From Cerasibacillus quisquiliarum (lineage in GTDB: Bacteria; Bacillota; Bacilli; Bacillales; Amphibacillaceae), in contig NZ_JACHHA010000001.1 in assembly GCF_014202495.1 (NCBI RefSeq), positions 124,001-188,000 of the forward strand: a stretch of DNA of 64,000 nucleotides. The letters are read 5' to 3'. How positions within the stretch are numbered: position 1 is the stretch's first letter; each line of letters opens with the position of its first letter. Position numbers and translations under genes: made by a program. The notes below the pieces were generated by a model. The model worked only from the letters and a program-made list of their open reading frames with translations, was not told where the DNA came from and did not search any database. Shown in pieces: positions 44,595-54,261 of the stretch.

Positions 44595-45389
44595 TTGGTA
44601 AATATAAAACATATTGATGCGTTTTGTTTTGATTTAGATGGGACCATTTTTTTAGGTAATGACATACTACCAGGAGCAAAAGAAATCATTGAACAGATTA
44701 AAGAACATCATAAAAAAGTACTATTTATTACGAATTCACCAACACAAACAAGAGAAGAATGCCAACAAAAGCTACAGTCATTAGGTATAGTAGCAGATAT
44801 AGAGAATATCTTTACATCAGCTTATGTTTCGGCCCTATATTTTTCTGAGCGGTACCCACAATCTACTGTATACATAGTCGGGGAAAAAGCAATTAGGGAC
44901 GAATTCAACCAATTATCATTACATACAACTAAAAATCCATCAGAAGCGTCACATGTACTTGTCGGTTTAGATCGAACTATTACGTATGAGACATTAAATG
45001 ATGCGATGGCGGCAGTGCGTCGTGGTGCAGACCTCATCGTGACAAATCCAGACCCGTTTTGTCCTGTTCCGGATGGCTTTATTCTAGACACGTTGGCGAT
45101 TGCTCGGGCGATTGAAGTCGCCTCAGATCAACCTATTTTTGAAATCATCGGTAAGCCATCTACATTTTACGGAGAACAAATACTAAAACAATTAAAAATC
45201 GCAAGTCATCGCTGTTTAATCGTTGGTGATCGACTGGAAACAGATATTTTATTAGGAAAAACAAATAATTTTCCAACATGCCTCGTCTTAACAGGTGTAG
45301 CAAAAAGGGAAGATGTAAGAGTGAAAGATATTTATCCTGATTTGATTGTAGATAATCTTGAATCATTGTTGGCGCATTTTAGAAGATAA
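44595..45389 (+). CDS. HAD-IIA phosphatase (NagD/AraL type)
   Basis: 264 residues, TTG start with AGGAGG upstream. HAD motifs: I, FCFDLDGTIFLG with nucleophile Asp; II, FITNSPTQ; III, the Lys in IGKPS; IV, VGDRLETDI. The class IIA cap lies between II and III, with a VGLDRTITY segment. Relatives hydrolyse sugar phosphates, p-nitrophenyl phosphate or glycerol-phosphates (PGP/AraL type). It is the last gene of the Ugp-like operon and may dephosphorylate glycerol-phosphate or a sugar phosphate from the imported compound. A terminator follows at 45484. Confidence 0.9.
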   Translation: MVNIKHIDAFCFDLDGTIFLGNDILPGAKEIIEQIKEHHKKVLFITNSPTQTREECQQKLQSLGIVADIENIFTSAYVSALYFSERYPQSTVYIVGEKAIRDEFNQLSLHTTKNPSEASHVLVGLDRTITYETLNDAMAAVRRGADLIVTNPDPFCPVPDGFILDTLAIARAIEVASDQPIFEIIGKPSTFYGEQILKQLKIASHRCLIVGDRLETDILLGKTNNFPTCLVLTGVAKREDVRVKDIYPDLIVDNLESLLAHFRR

Positions 45390-45483
45390 ATAATAATAGA
45401 GAGAAAAATTTTTTGATAAGAACGCGGTTAGACAAAAGTCAAAAGATGTTTTTAGTATGGCCGGGTGTTCATTCGACCTAATA

Positions 45484-45519
45484 GGATGGGTATCATGATT
45501 AATAGCATCCCGTTTTTTG
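45484..45519 (+). terminator. Terminator of the Ugp-like operon
   Basis: GGATG (45484) and CATCC (45506) with inner TAT/ATA pairing, then CGTTTTTTG. Confidence 0.7.
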
Positions 45520-45659
45520 TTATTAAAGAAAAGGTTGAATCCTGCCTGGCTCGGTACACCGTTGGATGAGGTCGCTTTGAGTTTTTTAACACGAAAGTAT
45601 TTGGTTAGATCCTGTTAATAATTATTATGGCATCTTGTTTACAATTAGAGTTCGCCCAT

Positions 45660-45880
45660 CTAGAGACGCTACAACTATTTAGAAGATTAGGATGTCGATA
45701 TTAGACCAAGTTTTTCATACATGGGTGGCATGAAAACGAATTTTTTGGGACTACGTTTTTGCAGAAGAAGAAATGACTCATTTAATGGATCCAGATGATG
45801 TTGCAGATATCATCATGGACAATTTAAAACCACGTCAGGGACTAAAAGTATCTGAAATTGTGATTAGAAATAAACGCTAA
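45660..45880 (+). pseudogene. Short-chain dehydrogenase C-terminal remnant, frameshifted
   Basis: The end of this stretch reads in one frame as EEEMTHLMDPDDVADIIMDN and on to SEIVIRNKR then TAA, the typical C-terminal tail of FabG-like SDR proteins. Upstream, YMGGMKTNF is found in a second frame, joined by an extra T in a run of six. No start or ribosome binding site remains. The 270 bp between this and the preceding gene hold only further decayed sequence and the terminator. Confidence 0.7.
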
Positions 45881-45909
45881 TAATATAAAAATAGGGTCTT
45901 TCATGCGAA

Positions 45910-45964
45910 TAAAAAAAGCAGTGAGTTCTGATTCGGCTTGAGTCAGGCGTGGCTGCTTTTTTAT
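45910..45964. terminator. Bidirectional hairpin next to array C
   Basis: AAAAAAGCAG (45912) and CTGCTTTTTT (45953) arms, with an inner CTGATTC/GAGTCAG pair. It lies 25 bp before the repeat array. Confidence 0.75.
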
Positions 45965-45986
45965 TGTGTATAGTAGTTGTAAAGGC

Positions 45987-46310
45987 AGAATCGAGCGGTG
46001 CGGGGTCGAAATCGAGCGGTGCGGGGTCGAAATCGAGCGGTGCGGGGTCAAAATCGAGCGGTGCGGGGTCAAAATCGAGCGGTGCAGGGCCAAAATCGAG
46101 CGGTGGTGGGCCGAAATCGAGCGGTGCGGGGTCAAAATCGCGCGGTCCCGGGCTAAAATCGCGCGGTCCTGGGCTAAAATCGCGCGGTCCCGGGCTAAAA
46201 TCGCGCGGTCCCGGGCTAAAATCGCGCGACCCCGGGTCAAAATCGCGCGGTCCTGGGCTAAAATCGCGCGGTCCTGGGCTAAAATCGCGCGACCCACGCC
46301 AAAATCAAGC
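45987..46310. repeat. 21-bp repeat array C (16 units, hybrid)
   Basis: The core recurs every 21 bp from 45987 to 46281 and once more at 46301 (20-bp step). The first seven units have TCGAGC cores with GGTGCGGGGTC spacers. The next eight have TCGCGC cores with GGTCCCGGGCT spacers, and the last has TCAAGC. The sharp switch at 46134 shows two sub-families joined head to tail. Frames on both strands are by-products. Confidence 0.97.
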
Positions 46311-46497
46311 TATTCCGGTTGTTAATCGTTTAGTTGCTGTACTACACCCAAGTAATATCAGAAATGTGATACGATTAAATCAATAGAGTCGTTCATCAAT
46401 ATTTGTTCAGAGTTATTCATCAGTTATTTTTCGGAGCATCACGTTGATGTTAAAATGTGACAATTGTTAATCTAAACAATTTATATAAGGAGTGATG

Positions 46498-48114
46498 ATG
46501 TTGCAGTTTCTCGATTTTTATCGTAATCCGTATCCGATTGGGAGAAATTCTATATTTGCGAAAAATGGCATGGTGGCGACGTCACAGCCATTAGCAGCAG
46601 ATGCGGGGTTAACGATTTTAAAGCAAGGGGGCAATGCGGTTGATGCGGCGATTGCGACGGCTGCTTGTTTGACTGTTGTAGAGCCCACTTCAAATGGGAT
46701 TGGTGGTGATGCTTTTGCCATCGTGTGGTTTAAAGATAAGCTGTATGGTTTGAATGCGAGTGGACCAGCGCCAAAAAATCTTTCAGCTGAGATGGTGCGA
46801 GAAGCGGGATATAGCGAAATGCCAGCTCATGGCTGGTTTCCAGTGACAGTTCCTGGCGCACCTGCAGCGTGGGTAGAGTTATCCCGAAAGTTTGGTCGCT
46901 TGCCTTTTTCAGAGTTATTAAAGCCAGCTATTCAATATGCGCAGGAAGGCTTTCCACTATCTCCGACATTAGCGAAGTTTTGGAAAAAGGCTTTCAACAC
47001 GTATAAAAAAGTGTTATCTGATGACATGTTCGAGGCATGGTTTGAAACATTCGCACCGAATGGCCGAGCGCCAGAAGTAGGGGAAATGTGGATATCTAAG
47101 GCACATGCAAATACATTAAAAATGATCGCTGAGACAGAGGGAAAGGCGTTTTATCAGGGAGAATTAGCAGAGAAAATTATTCGCTTTTCCAAGCAAACAG
47201 GGGGCTTTTTTGAATTAGACGATTTTGCATCGTTTAAGCCAAAATGGGTAGAGCCACTCAAAGTAAAATATCGAGACTATGATGTCTGGGAGCTTCCGCC
47301 AAATGGACAAGGTCTAGTAGCATTACAAGCATTAAATATTTTAAGAGGATTTGAGTTTTCAGCGAAGGATAAAGTGGATACATATCATAAACAAATTGAA
47401 GCAATCAAATTAGCTTTTGCTGATGGAATGACATATATAACAGATGAAGCGCATATGGAAGTTACAGTTGAAGCGTTGCTAAGTGAGGCCTATGCTGAAC
47501 AGCGCAGACAACTCATTTCTCATACGGCGCTTACACCTAAAGCGGGTGAGCCACAATCAAGTGGCACCGTCTATCTAGCAACGGCAGATCGAGACGGAAA
47601 TATGGTTTCATTTATCCAAAGTAATTATATGGGATTTGGCTCAGGATTAGTTGTCCCTGGCACAGGCATTGCTTTACAAAATAGAGGGCATACGTTCTCT
47701 TTAGATGAAAATCATGCGAATGTATTAAAAGGTGGCAAGCAGACATACCATACAATCATTCCAGGGTTTTTAACGAAAGGGAAAAAAGCAGTAGGTCCAT
47801 TCGGCGTCATGGGAGCGTATATGATGCCACAAGGACATGTACAAATACTGATGAATACGATTGATTTTGGCTTAAATCCACAAGCTGCTCTAGATGCCCC
47901 ACGTTGGCGTTGGATAAAAGATAAGGTAGTTGCAGTGGAACCGCGTTTTCCACACCATCTTGTTGATGCACTTATTGAAAAAGGTCATGAGATAAAAATG
48001 GAAGTAGAACCGAATAGTTTCGGGAGAGGACAGATCATTTGGCGACATCCTGAAACAGGTGTCTTAGTTGGTGGAACGGAGTCAAGGACTGATGGGACGA
48101 TTGCTGCATGGTGA
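46498..48114 (+). CDS. Gamma-glutamyltransferase family protein (YwrD-like, no signal peptide)
   Basis: About 538 residues. RBS AAGGAG at 46487; ATG at 46498 chosen, though ATG 46495 and TTG 46501 are also possible. Ntn-hydrolase GGT fold: ATSQPLAADAGLTILKQGGN, VEPTSNGIGGDAF near the N-terminus. The autoprocessing Thr is in SSGTVYLATADRDGN about residue 360, followed by NYMGFGSGLVVPGTGIALQNRG. No secretion signal is present, so it should act in the cytoplasm, like B. subtilis YwrD, hydrolysing gamma-glutamyl peptides. The downstream peptide ABC transporter and class-I gamma-glutamyl hydrolase fit that role. Confidence 0.93.
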   Translation: MLQFLDFYRNPYPIGRNSIFAKNGMVATSQPLAADAGLTILKQGGNAVDAAIATAACLTVVEPTSNGIGGDAFAIVWFKDKLYGLNASGPAPKNLSAEMVREAGYSEMPAHGWFPVTVPGAPAAWVELSRKFGRLPFSELLKPAIQYAQEGFPLSPTLAKFWKKAFNTYKKVLSDDMFEAWFETFAPNGRAPEVGEMWISKAHANTLKMIAETEGKAFYQGELAEKIIRFSKQTGGFFELDDFASFKPKWVEPLKVKYRDYDVWELPPNGQGLVALQALNILRGFEFSAKDKVDTYHKQIEAIKLAFADGMTYITDEAHMEVTVEALLSEAYAEQRRQLISHTALTPKAGEPQSSGTVYLATADRDGNMVSFIQSNYMGFGSGLVVPGTGIALQNRGHTFSLDENHANVLKGGKQTYHTIIPGFLTKGKKAVGPFGVMGAYMMPQGHVQILMNTIDFGLNPQAALDAPRWRWIKDKVVAVEPRFPHHLVDALIEKGHEIKMEVEPNSFGRGQIIWRHPETGVLVGGTESRTDGTIAAW

Positions 48115-48591
48115 ATGCTAAAGGAACTTCACTTAACCCTAGAGATGTTGCGGTGGTTATACTCTCAAAACGAGTTGCTATATAATAAAAGTCACCATTG
48201 ATATAACGTATTGAATAAAATGCAGGGTTAAATAATTAAATTGGCTATTTGTTATTGTTGTCAATGAGAGTGGTATTATATGTTCGTTTAGTTTAATGAT
48301 AGATTTCAAATGATGGCTTATATAGTTCTCGTGAGAAATAGATACAGAATAAAATCAAGAATTTAATTGAATATTTATTGGTAGTTTATGAAGTGTAATC
48401 ATACCATTTTTATCAACAATGTTTTTGTATTGAAGTAGGGAGAGCTGTTACAGCGAACTCCCCTTTTTTAGTTGGACAAGACAAACCAAACACTTTTAAA
48501 TTAAAAATCTATGTAAAGAAATTCTGGCGCTCATAAATGACACAGGCTATTAATAATATATATACAAGTATGATTAAAAAGGGGGATATGA
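48115..48591. other. Intergenic region with terminator
   Basis: About 475 bp without a gene. A terminator at 48438-48470 (GGGAG-GCTG / CAGC-CTCCC then TTTTTTT) separates the gamma-glutamyltransferase gene from the peptide transporter operon; the last 100 bp should contain the operon promoter. Confidence 0.7.
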
Positions 48592-50205
48592 ATGAATAAG
48601 TCCTTAAGTCGATTGTTTGTCATTTTATGTCTGTTTTTACTCGTTATAAGTGGTTGTGGTTTTACGGATTCTAAGGTTAATAAAAGAGAAAAAGTTCTTA
48701 ATCTCAGTCTTGATAATGATATACCAGATTTAAATCAAGTCTTGACGACAGATGGAATATCTTTTTCGATATTAAATAATGTGATGGAGGGTCTGTTTCG
48801 TTTAGATGAGAATAATGAACCACAACCAGCGATGGCTGAAAAAGTAGATATTTCAGATGATAAATTAACCTATACTTTTCATTTACGTGATGATATTAAG
48901 TGGAGTAATGGAGAACCTGTTACGGCAAATGATTTTAAATACTCTTGGTTACGTGCGATGCATCCAGATACTTCTGGTGCTTATGCAGATATTCTTTATA
49001 ACTATATTGAAGGAGGAGAAGAATACTTTGAAGGAAAAGTTGACGAATCAAAAGTGGCAATTGAAGTTAAGGATGAAAAAACATTAGAAGTAACATTAAA
49101 AGCACCATCTCCATTTTTCTTAGGTTTAACCGCTTTTGCCACTTATTTTCCGCTCAACGAAACGTTTATTAATGAAGTTGGAGAAGATAAATTTGCCTTA
49201 AAAGCTGACGCTATTTTATATAATGGTCCATTTGTTCTGACTGAGTATGATCAAGCAGAAGGTGTAACATTAGAGAAAAATTCAGAATATTGGGATAAAG
49301 ATAATGTTGATGTAGATAAGGTTACTTTAAAAGTAATAAAAGAAAAGAGTACGGCACTGAATCTATATGAATCTGGTGAACTAGACCGCGTTTATCTATC
49401 ATCGGCAGATGTCGATACGTATCGAGATAGTGATGAATTTGGTACGGAAACAGAGTTTATTTCGTGGTTTTTACAATTTAATTTTTTAGAAAAACCGTTT
49501 GATAACGTGAATATCCGAAAAGCATTTCAACTTGCGTATGATCCTGAGCAATTAACGAAGACGGTTTTAAACAACGGTTCTGAGCCTGCTTATGGGTTAG
49601 TTGCAGCAGGTGTTCACGGAAATGATGAGAAGACATTTCGTGAATTGTCGGGGGATATCGTTCAACCAGATTATGATAAGGCAAAGGAATTTTTAGAAAA
49701 GGGTTTAGAGGAAATAGGCGAGCTTCCAAAAATTGAACTCTTAACAGCAGATGACACGGTTGCCAAAGATACAGCGACATTTTTACAAAGTGAGTTTAAA
49801 AGGAATCTTGATGTCGACATAGACATTACGACAAAACCTTATAGTGGCCGGATTGAAACAATGAGAGAAAGTGATTATGTAATGGGAATATCTAGGTGGG
49901 GAGCAGATTATAATGACCCGATGGATATTTTAAGTTTATGGGATGGTGATCCTTTAAGTGGATTACGGGGAAATTACTTTAATGAAAAATATAAACGATT
50001 GATTGATGATGCTAGTAATGAATCAGATGAGGAGAGGCGTCTAAAAATGCTAATTGAAGCAGAACATATTATGTTAGAAGATGACGGTACGTTAGGCCCA
50101 CTTTATTTTGAAGGTAAAGCATACTTGCAGAAACCACATGTTAAAAATCTTATCATCCATCCATACGGTGCTTCACTAGAGCTTAAGTTTGTAAAAATTG
50201 AATAA
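48592..50205 (+). CDS. Peptide ABC transporter substrate-binding lipoprotein (OppA/DppE-like)
   Basis: 537 residues, ATG with GGGGGA upstream. Lipobox VISGC, Cys about residue 22. SBP family 5: LNLSLDNDIPDLNQVLTTDG, AEKVDISDDKLTYTFHLRDD, IKWSNGEPVTANDFKYSWLR, then NVNIRKAFQLAYD, typical of OppA-type proteins. First gene of a four-gene import operon. A long stem-loop overlaps its stop codon, which may lower expression of the distal genes relative to the abundant binding protein. Confidence 0.94.
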   Translation: MNKSLSRLFVILCLFLLVISGCGFTDSKVNKREKVLNLSLDNDIPDLNQVLTTDGISFSILNNVMEGLFRLDENNEPQPAMAEKVDISDDKLTYTFHLRDDIKWSNGEPVTANDFKYSWLRAMHPDTSGAYADILYNYIEGGEEYFEGKVDESKVAIEVKDEKTLEVTLKAPSPFFLGLTAFATYFPLNETFINEVGEDKFALKADAILYNGPFVLTEYDQAEGVTLEKNSEYWDKDNVDVDKVTLKVIKEKSTALNLYESGELDRVYLSSADVDTYRDSDEFGTETEFISWFLQFNFLEKPFDNVNIRKAFQLAYDPEQLTKTVLNNGSEPAYGLVAAGVHGNDEKTFRELSGDIVQPDYDKAKEFLEKGLEEIGELPKIELLTADDTVAKDTATFLQSEFKRNLDVDIDITTKPYSGRIETMRESDYVMGISRWGADYNDPMDILSLWDGDPLSGLRGNYFNEKYKRLIDDASNESDEERRLKMLIEAEHIMLEDDGTLGPLYFEGKAYLQKPHVKNLIIHPYGASLELKFVKIE

Positions 50206-50241
50206 CTAGAAAAGAGATAGCTTCTCTCTTTCTAGTTATTC
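50200..50241 (+). promoter_or_regulatory. Intra-operon stem-loop after binding-protein gene
   Basis: GAATAACTAGAAA (50200) and TTTCTAGTTATTC (50229) form a perfect 13-bp stem with further GAGA/TCTC pairing. No T-run follows, so mRNA stabilisation or processing of the 5' cistron is more likely than termination. Confidence 0.7.
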
Positions 50242-50255
50242 CGTGAGGTGAAATA

Positions 50256-51188
50256 ATGAAGAGATTTATATTTCTTCGATTAGTAAATATTATCATAACA
50301 TTATTTATTATTGCCACTGTAACTTTTTTCTTAATGAAGTTATTACCTGGATCACCATTTGATGAAGAAAGATTATCAAAACTCTCTGATGAAGCACGAC
50401 TAGAATTTTTAGCCAAATATGGTCTTGACCAACCTGTTTATGTACAATATGCAAAGTATATAGGGAGCCTGATAAAAGGTGATCTGGGCATATCATATTA
50501 TTACAAAGGACAAACAGTAAATGCCTTAATTAAGGATCGAATAGGTCCTTCCATGTTATTAGGTATTCAGGCAGTTATTTTGGGGCTATCTGTAGGAATC
50601 ATATTGGGGATTATCGCAGCGTATAGACATAATACGATTTGGGATTATTTTACAATGCTTGTCGCTGTTTTAGGGGTTTCGATACCAAACTTTGTCTTAG
50701 CGGCTATTTTACAATTTTATGTAGGTTTACAATGGGGATTATTTCCTGTCGCTTATTGGGAAGGCTATCAGCATACGTTTCTCCCTACGATTTCATTAGG
50801 TGTAACTGTCATTGCTATAATTGCTCGGTTTACAAGAAATGAAATGCTGGAGGTTTTACAGCAGGATTATATTCTTACTGCACAATCAAAGGGGATAAGT
50901 GAATGTGCAGTATTAATTAAACATGCCATCCGAAATGCACTCATTCCGGTTATCACCATTTTAGGCCCTGTGTTTGTCAGTCTTTTAACGGGGTCGTTGG
51001 TTATTGAAAATATCTTTAGTATACCAGGTATCGGTAGTTTATTTGTTGATTCGATTAAAATGAATGATTATACAACTATTATGGGATTAACTCTCTTTTA
51101 TAGCGCATTCTTTATTTTAACCATTTTAATAGTTGACTTACTATATGGCATCATTGATCCGCGTATTCGAATACATGGTAGGGAGTGA
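50256..51188 (+). CDS. Peptide ABC transporter permease (OppB/DppB-like)
   Basis: 310 residues, ATG with GAGGTGA. Six membrane helices. Family start FLRLVNIIITLFIIATVTFFLMKLLPGSPFD, the motif YGLDQPVYVQY, and the loop AQSKGISECAVLIKHAIRNALIP. Overlaps the start region of the next permease gene. Confidence 0.94.
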   Translation: MKRFIFLRLVNIIITLFIIATVTFFLMKLLPGSPFDEERLSKLSDEARLEFLAKYGLDQPVYVQYAKYIGSLIKGDLGISYYYKGQTVNALIKDRIGPSMLLGIQAVILGLSVGIILGIIAAYRHNTIWDYFTMLVAVLGVSIPNFVLAAILQFYVGLQWGLFPVAYWEGYQHTFLPTISLGVTVIAIIARFTRNEMLEVLQQDYILTAQSKGISECAVLIKHAIRNALIPVITILGPVFVSLLTGSLVIENIFSIPGIGSLFVDSIKMNDYTTIMGLTLFYSAFFILTILIVDLLYGIIDPRIRIHGRE

Positions 51189-51196
51189 ATGGCATC

Positions 51197-52135
51197 GTGC
51201 AAAACATGAAGAAAAAAGAAGTCGAGATTCCCGCGAAAATGTTTAAAATAGTAGGGAGAAAAGAGGAGACCCTTGAAGAAATTAAGCGTTCTCATCTGAC
51301 GGGGTGGCAGGACGGTTGGCTAAGATTGAAACAAAATAAGGCAGCTATGATTAGCCTTTTCGTTTTGCTCATGATTGTCATCTTATCTATTATCGGTCCT
51401 CATGTTAATACCTACACTTACCAACAAACAAATTATGATGCTGTGTACTTAGAACCTAATAGTGACCATTGGTTAGGAACGGACAAGTTTGGGCGTGATC
51501 AATGGACAAGACTATGGGAAGGTACGCGTATATCACTTTATATCGCCGTTTTAGCTGCGCTTTTAGATATTTTAATAGGCATTACATATGGTGCTATATC
51601 CGCATTTAAAGGCGGAAAAGTAGATCATATGATGCAAAGAATCATTGAAATATTAGTAGGTATACCCAATCTAATCATAATTATTTTACTCATTATGATG
51701 ATGAAGCCTGGTATAACAACGATTATTATAGCCATGGTGATTACAGGATGGGTCAATATGGCTAGATTAGTGCGTGGGCAAATTTTTAAACTTAAAAATG
51801 CGGAATACATTTTAGCTGCACGGGCATTAGGAGCGGATGGTAGACGCATCATTATCGGTCATATGTTGCCAAATACACTAGGAATCATCATTATCAATAT
51901 GATGTTTACCATTCCGAGTGCTATCTTTACAGAAGCTTTTTTAAGTTTCATAGGATTGGGGCTCCAAGAACCACTGGCATCATTAGGTGTGTTAATCAAT
52001 GATGGGTTTCAGGCTATGCGCAACCATTTTTATTTACTTGCATTTCCATCTATCGTCATTGTTTCATTAATGGTTTGTTTTAATTTATTAGCGGATGGCT
52101 TAAGAGATGCTTTTGACCCAAAAATGCGGAACTAG
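51197..52135 (+). CDS. Peptide ABC transporter permease (OppC/DppC-like)
   Basis: 312 residues from the GTG at 51197 behind GGGAGTGA; another GTG at 51185 overlaps the previous stop and is less likely. N-terminal cytoplasmic extension, then six helices. HWLGTDKFGRDQWTRLWEGTR and ARALGADGRRIIIGHMLPN (EAA loop) are characteristic. Confidence 0.94.
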   Translation: MQNMKKKEVEIPAKMFKIVGRKEETLEEIKRSHLTGWQDGWLRLKQNKAAMISLFVLLMIVILSIIGPHVNTYTYQQTNYDAVYLEPNSDHWLGTDKFGRDQWTRLWEGTRISLYIAVLAALLDILIGITYGAISAFKGGKVDHMMQRIIEILVGIPNLIIIILLIMMMKPGITTIIIAMVITGWVNMARLVRGQIFKLKNAEYILAARALGADGRRIIIGHMLPNTLGIIIINMMFTIPSAIFTEAFLSFIGLGLQEPLASLGVLINDGFQAMRNHFYLLAFPSIVIVSLMVCFNLLADGLRDAFDPKMRN

Positions 52136-52157
52136 TTGGAAAGAGAGGGTGAGGCAC

Positions 52158-54140
52158 ATGAACACATTATTAACGATTAAAAACCTGCACATACATTTTG
52201 AAACACATGTTGGTAAAGTGCAAGCGGTTAGAGGGGTTGATTTATCTGTTAAGAAGGGGGAAACATTAGCTATTGTTGGTGAATCAGGGTCTGGAAAATC
52301 TGTTACCGCAAAGTCCATTATCGGATTGTTACCAAAGAGAAATGCCATGATTGATAAAGGTGAAATTTGGTTTGAAAACAAAAATTTATTAACTCTAAAC
52401 AACAAACAAATGAAAAAAATTCGTGGTGCCAAGATTGCTATGATTTTTCAAGATCCAATGACTGCGTTAAACCCGACAATGAAAGTAGGTAAGCAAGTCA
52501 TGGAAAGTGCTATAAAACATTTGAATCTTAGTAAAAAGGAAGCTAGAAATAAGGCGGTTGAACTTTTGAATTTGGTAGGAATTTCAAATCCTGAAACGCG
52601 CTTAAACCAATATCCTCATGAATTCTCGGGTGGCATGAGACAACGCATTGTTATTGCGATGGCACTTTCTTGTAATCCAAAACTACTCATTGCAGATGAA
52701 CCGACAACAGCACTCGATGTCACTATTCAAGCGCAAATACTTGATTTATTAAAGCATATACAGAAAGAGACAGGTACGGCAATTATATTTATTACCCATG
52801 ATTTGGGGGTTGTATCAAATATAGCTGACTCTGTTGCTGTTATGTATGCTGGGAAAATTATTGAAAAAGGGACCGTTGAAGAAGTCTTATTAAAGCCAAA
52901 TCATCCTTATTCTTGGGGCCTTCTTAAATCAATGCCTAATTTGGATACTAAAGGAAAACTTTATTCCATTCCAGGCAGCCCACCAGATATGATTCAACCA
53001 CTAAAAGGAGATGCCTTTGCGCCACGAAATGAATTTGCTTTAGCGATTGATTATGACATGCAACCACCGATGTTTAAAGTAAGTGAAACGCATTATGCCG
53101 CTACCTGGTTATTGCATCCACAAGCACCTAAAGTAGATTTTATTAGAGAGACTCAAGACGTATTAATGAAACAAGACGATAAAATTTCATCAATAGACAA
53201 TAACGTGCTTTTAGAGGTCAAAGGGTTAAGCAAATATTTTTATTTAAAATCAAAACAAACTTTAAAAGCAGTTGATAATATTCATTTAGAAATAAGGAGA
53301 GGTGAAACTTTAGGTTTAGTTGGTGAATCGGGATGTGGTAAATCAACGGTTGGAAGGACAATCATAGGATTACATGAACCTACAAGTGGTGAAATAATAT
53401 ATGATAATACAAAATTAACAAGACATAATCAAAGACAGTTAACAAAGAAAATGCAAATGATTTTTCAAGATCCATACTCATCACTTGATCCAAAAATGAA
53501 GGTGGAAGATATTATAGCAGAAGGTCTTGATATTCATCATGTCGTAAAGGACAAAAAAGAAAGAAAACAAAGAGTAGAAGAGCTACTTAAAACAGTTGGT
53601 TTACAGCCACATTCTGCCTCCAGATATCCCCATGAGTTTTCGGGTGGTCAGAGACAACGAATAGGTATCGCTCGGGCACTTGCTATCGAACCTGAGTTTA
53701 TTGTGGCGGATGAACCGATTTCAGCACTAGACGTATCCATTCAAGCACAAGTCATAAATTTATTATTAAAGCTTCAAAAAGAGAACAATTTAACACTTCT
53801 TTTTATTGCCCATGATTTATCAATGGTGAAATATATTAGTGATCGTATAGGTGTTATGTATCTCGGTACGATAGTAGAGCTCGCTAACTCAGATGAATTG
53901 TATAAGAATCCTTTACATCCTTATACACAGGCATTATTATCTGCGATTCCAAATGCAAATCCAATTGTTGAAAAATCCAGAGAACGTATCATACTTAAAG
54001 GTACTTTACCTAGCCCAGTTTATCCACCATCAGGTTGTCGCTTCAGAACAAGATGTCTATTAGCTACAGATGCATGTGAAAAGACACCTGAATGGAGAGA
54101 GGTTGAAACGGATCATTGGGTTGCTTGTCATTATGCGTAA
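52158..54140 (+). CDS. Fused double ATP-binding subunit of peptide ABC transporter (GsiA/OppDF-like)
   Basis: 660 residues from the ATG at 52158 (GGGTGAGG); frames open upstream to 52107 but overlap the permease gene. Two complete ABC ATPase domains. Domain 1: Walker A GESGSGKSVT (about residue 38), signature FSGGMRQR, Walker B LLIADEPTTALD. Domain 2: GESGCGKSTVG (about residue 395), FSGGQRQR, FIVADEPISALD. Each ends with an oligopeptide transporter C-terminal domain (NHPYSWGLLKSMP; PLHPYTQALLSAIP, then the Cys-rich CRFRTRCLLATDAC). Usually OppD and OppF are separate; the fusion resembles E. coli GsiA of the glutathione importer. Confidence 0.95.
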   Translation: MNTLLTIKNLHIHFETHVGKVQAVRGVDLSVKKGETLAIVGESGSGKSVTAKSIIGLLPKRNAMIDKGEIWFENKNLLTLNNKQMKKIRGAKIAMIFQDPMTALNPTMKVGKQVMESAIKHLNLSKKEARNKAVELLNLVGISNPETRLNQYPHEFSGGMRQRIVIAMALSCNPKLLIADEPTTALDVTIQAQILDLLKHIQKETGTAIIFITHDLGVVSNIADSVAVMYAGKIIEKGTVEEVLLKPNHPYSWGLLKSMPNLDTKGKLYSIPGSPPDMIQPLKGDAFAPRNEFALAIDYDMQPPMFKVSETHYAATWLLHPQAPKVDFIRETQDVLMKQDDKISSIDNNVLLEVKGLSKYFYLKSKQTLKAVDNIHLEIRRGETLGLVGESGCGKSTVGRTIIGLHEPTSGEIIYDNTKLTRHNQRQLTKKMQMIFQDPYSSLDPKMKVEDIIAEGLDIHHVVKDKKERKQRVEELLKTVGLQPHSASRYPHEFSGGQRQRIGIARALAIEPEFIVADEPISALDVSIQAQVINLLLKLQKENNLTLLFIAHDLSMVKYISDRIGVMYLGTIVELANSDELYKNPLHPYTQALLSAIPNANPIVEKSRERIILKGTLPSPVYPPSGCRFRTRCLLATDACEKTPEWREVETDHWVACHYA

Positions 54141-54261
54141 TTTAATGTCATTAATGATTATTTTTAAACTCGTGTTAAAGAAGGATGAAGACAACCAACG
54201 TTCTAATGCTGGTAACTGCCTATATCAGACAGGAAAATTTATGTAGAGGGTGGCTATAGAT

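Noticed and set aside
45842-46386. Frames with SKSSGAG- and ILAQDRA-type repeats
   Set aside because: By-product of repeat array C.
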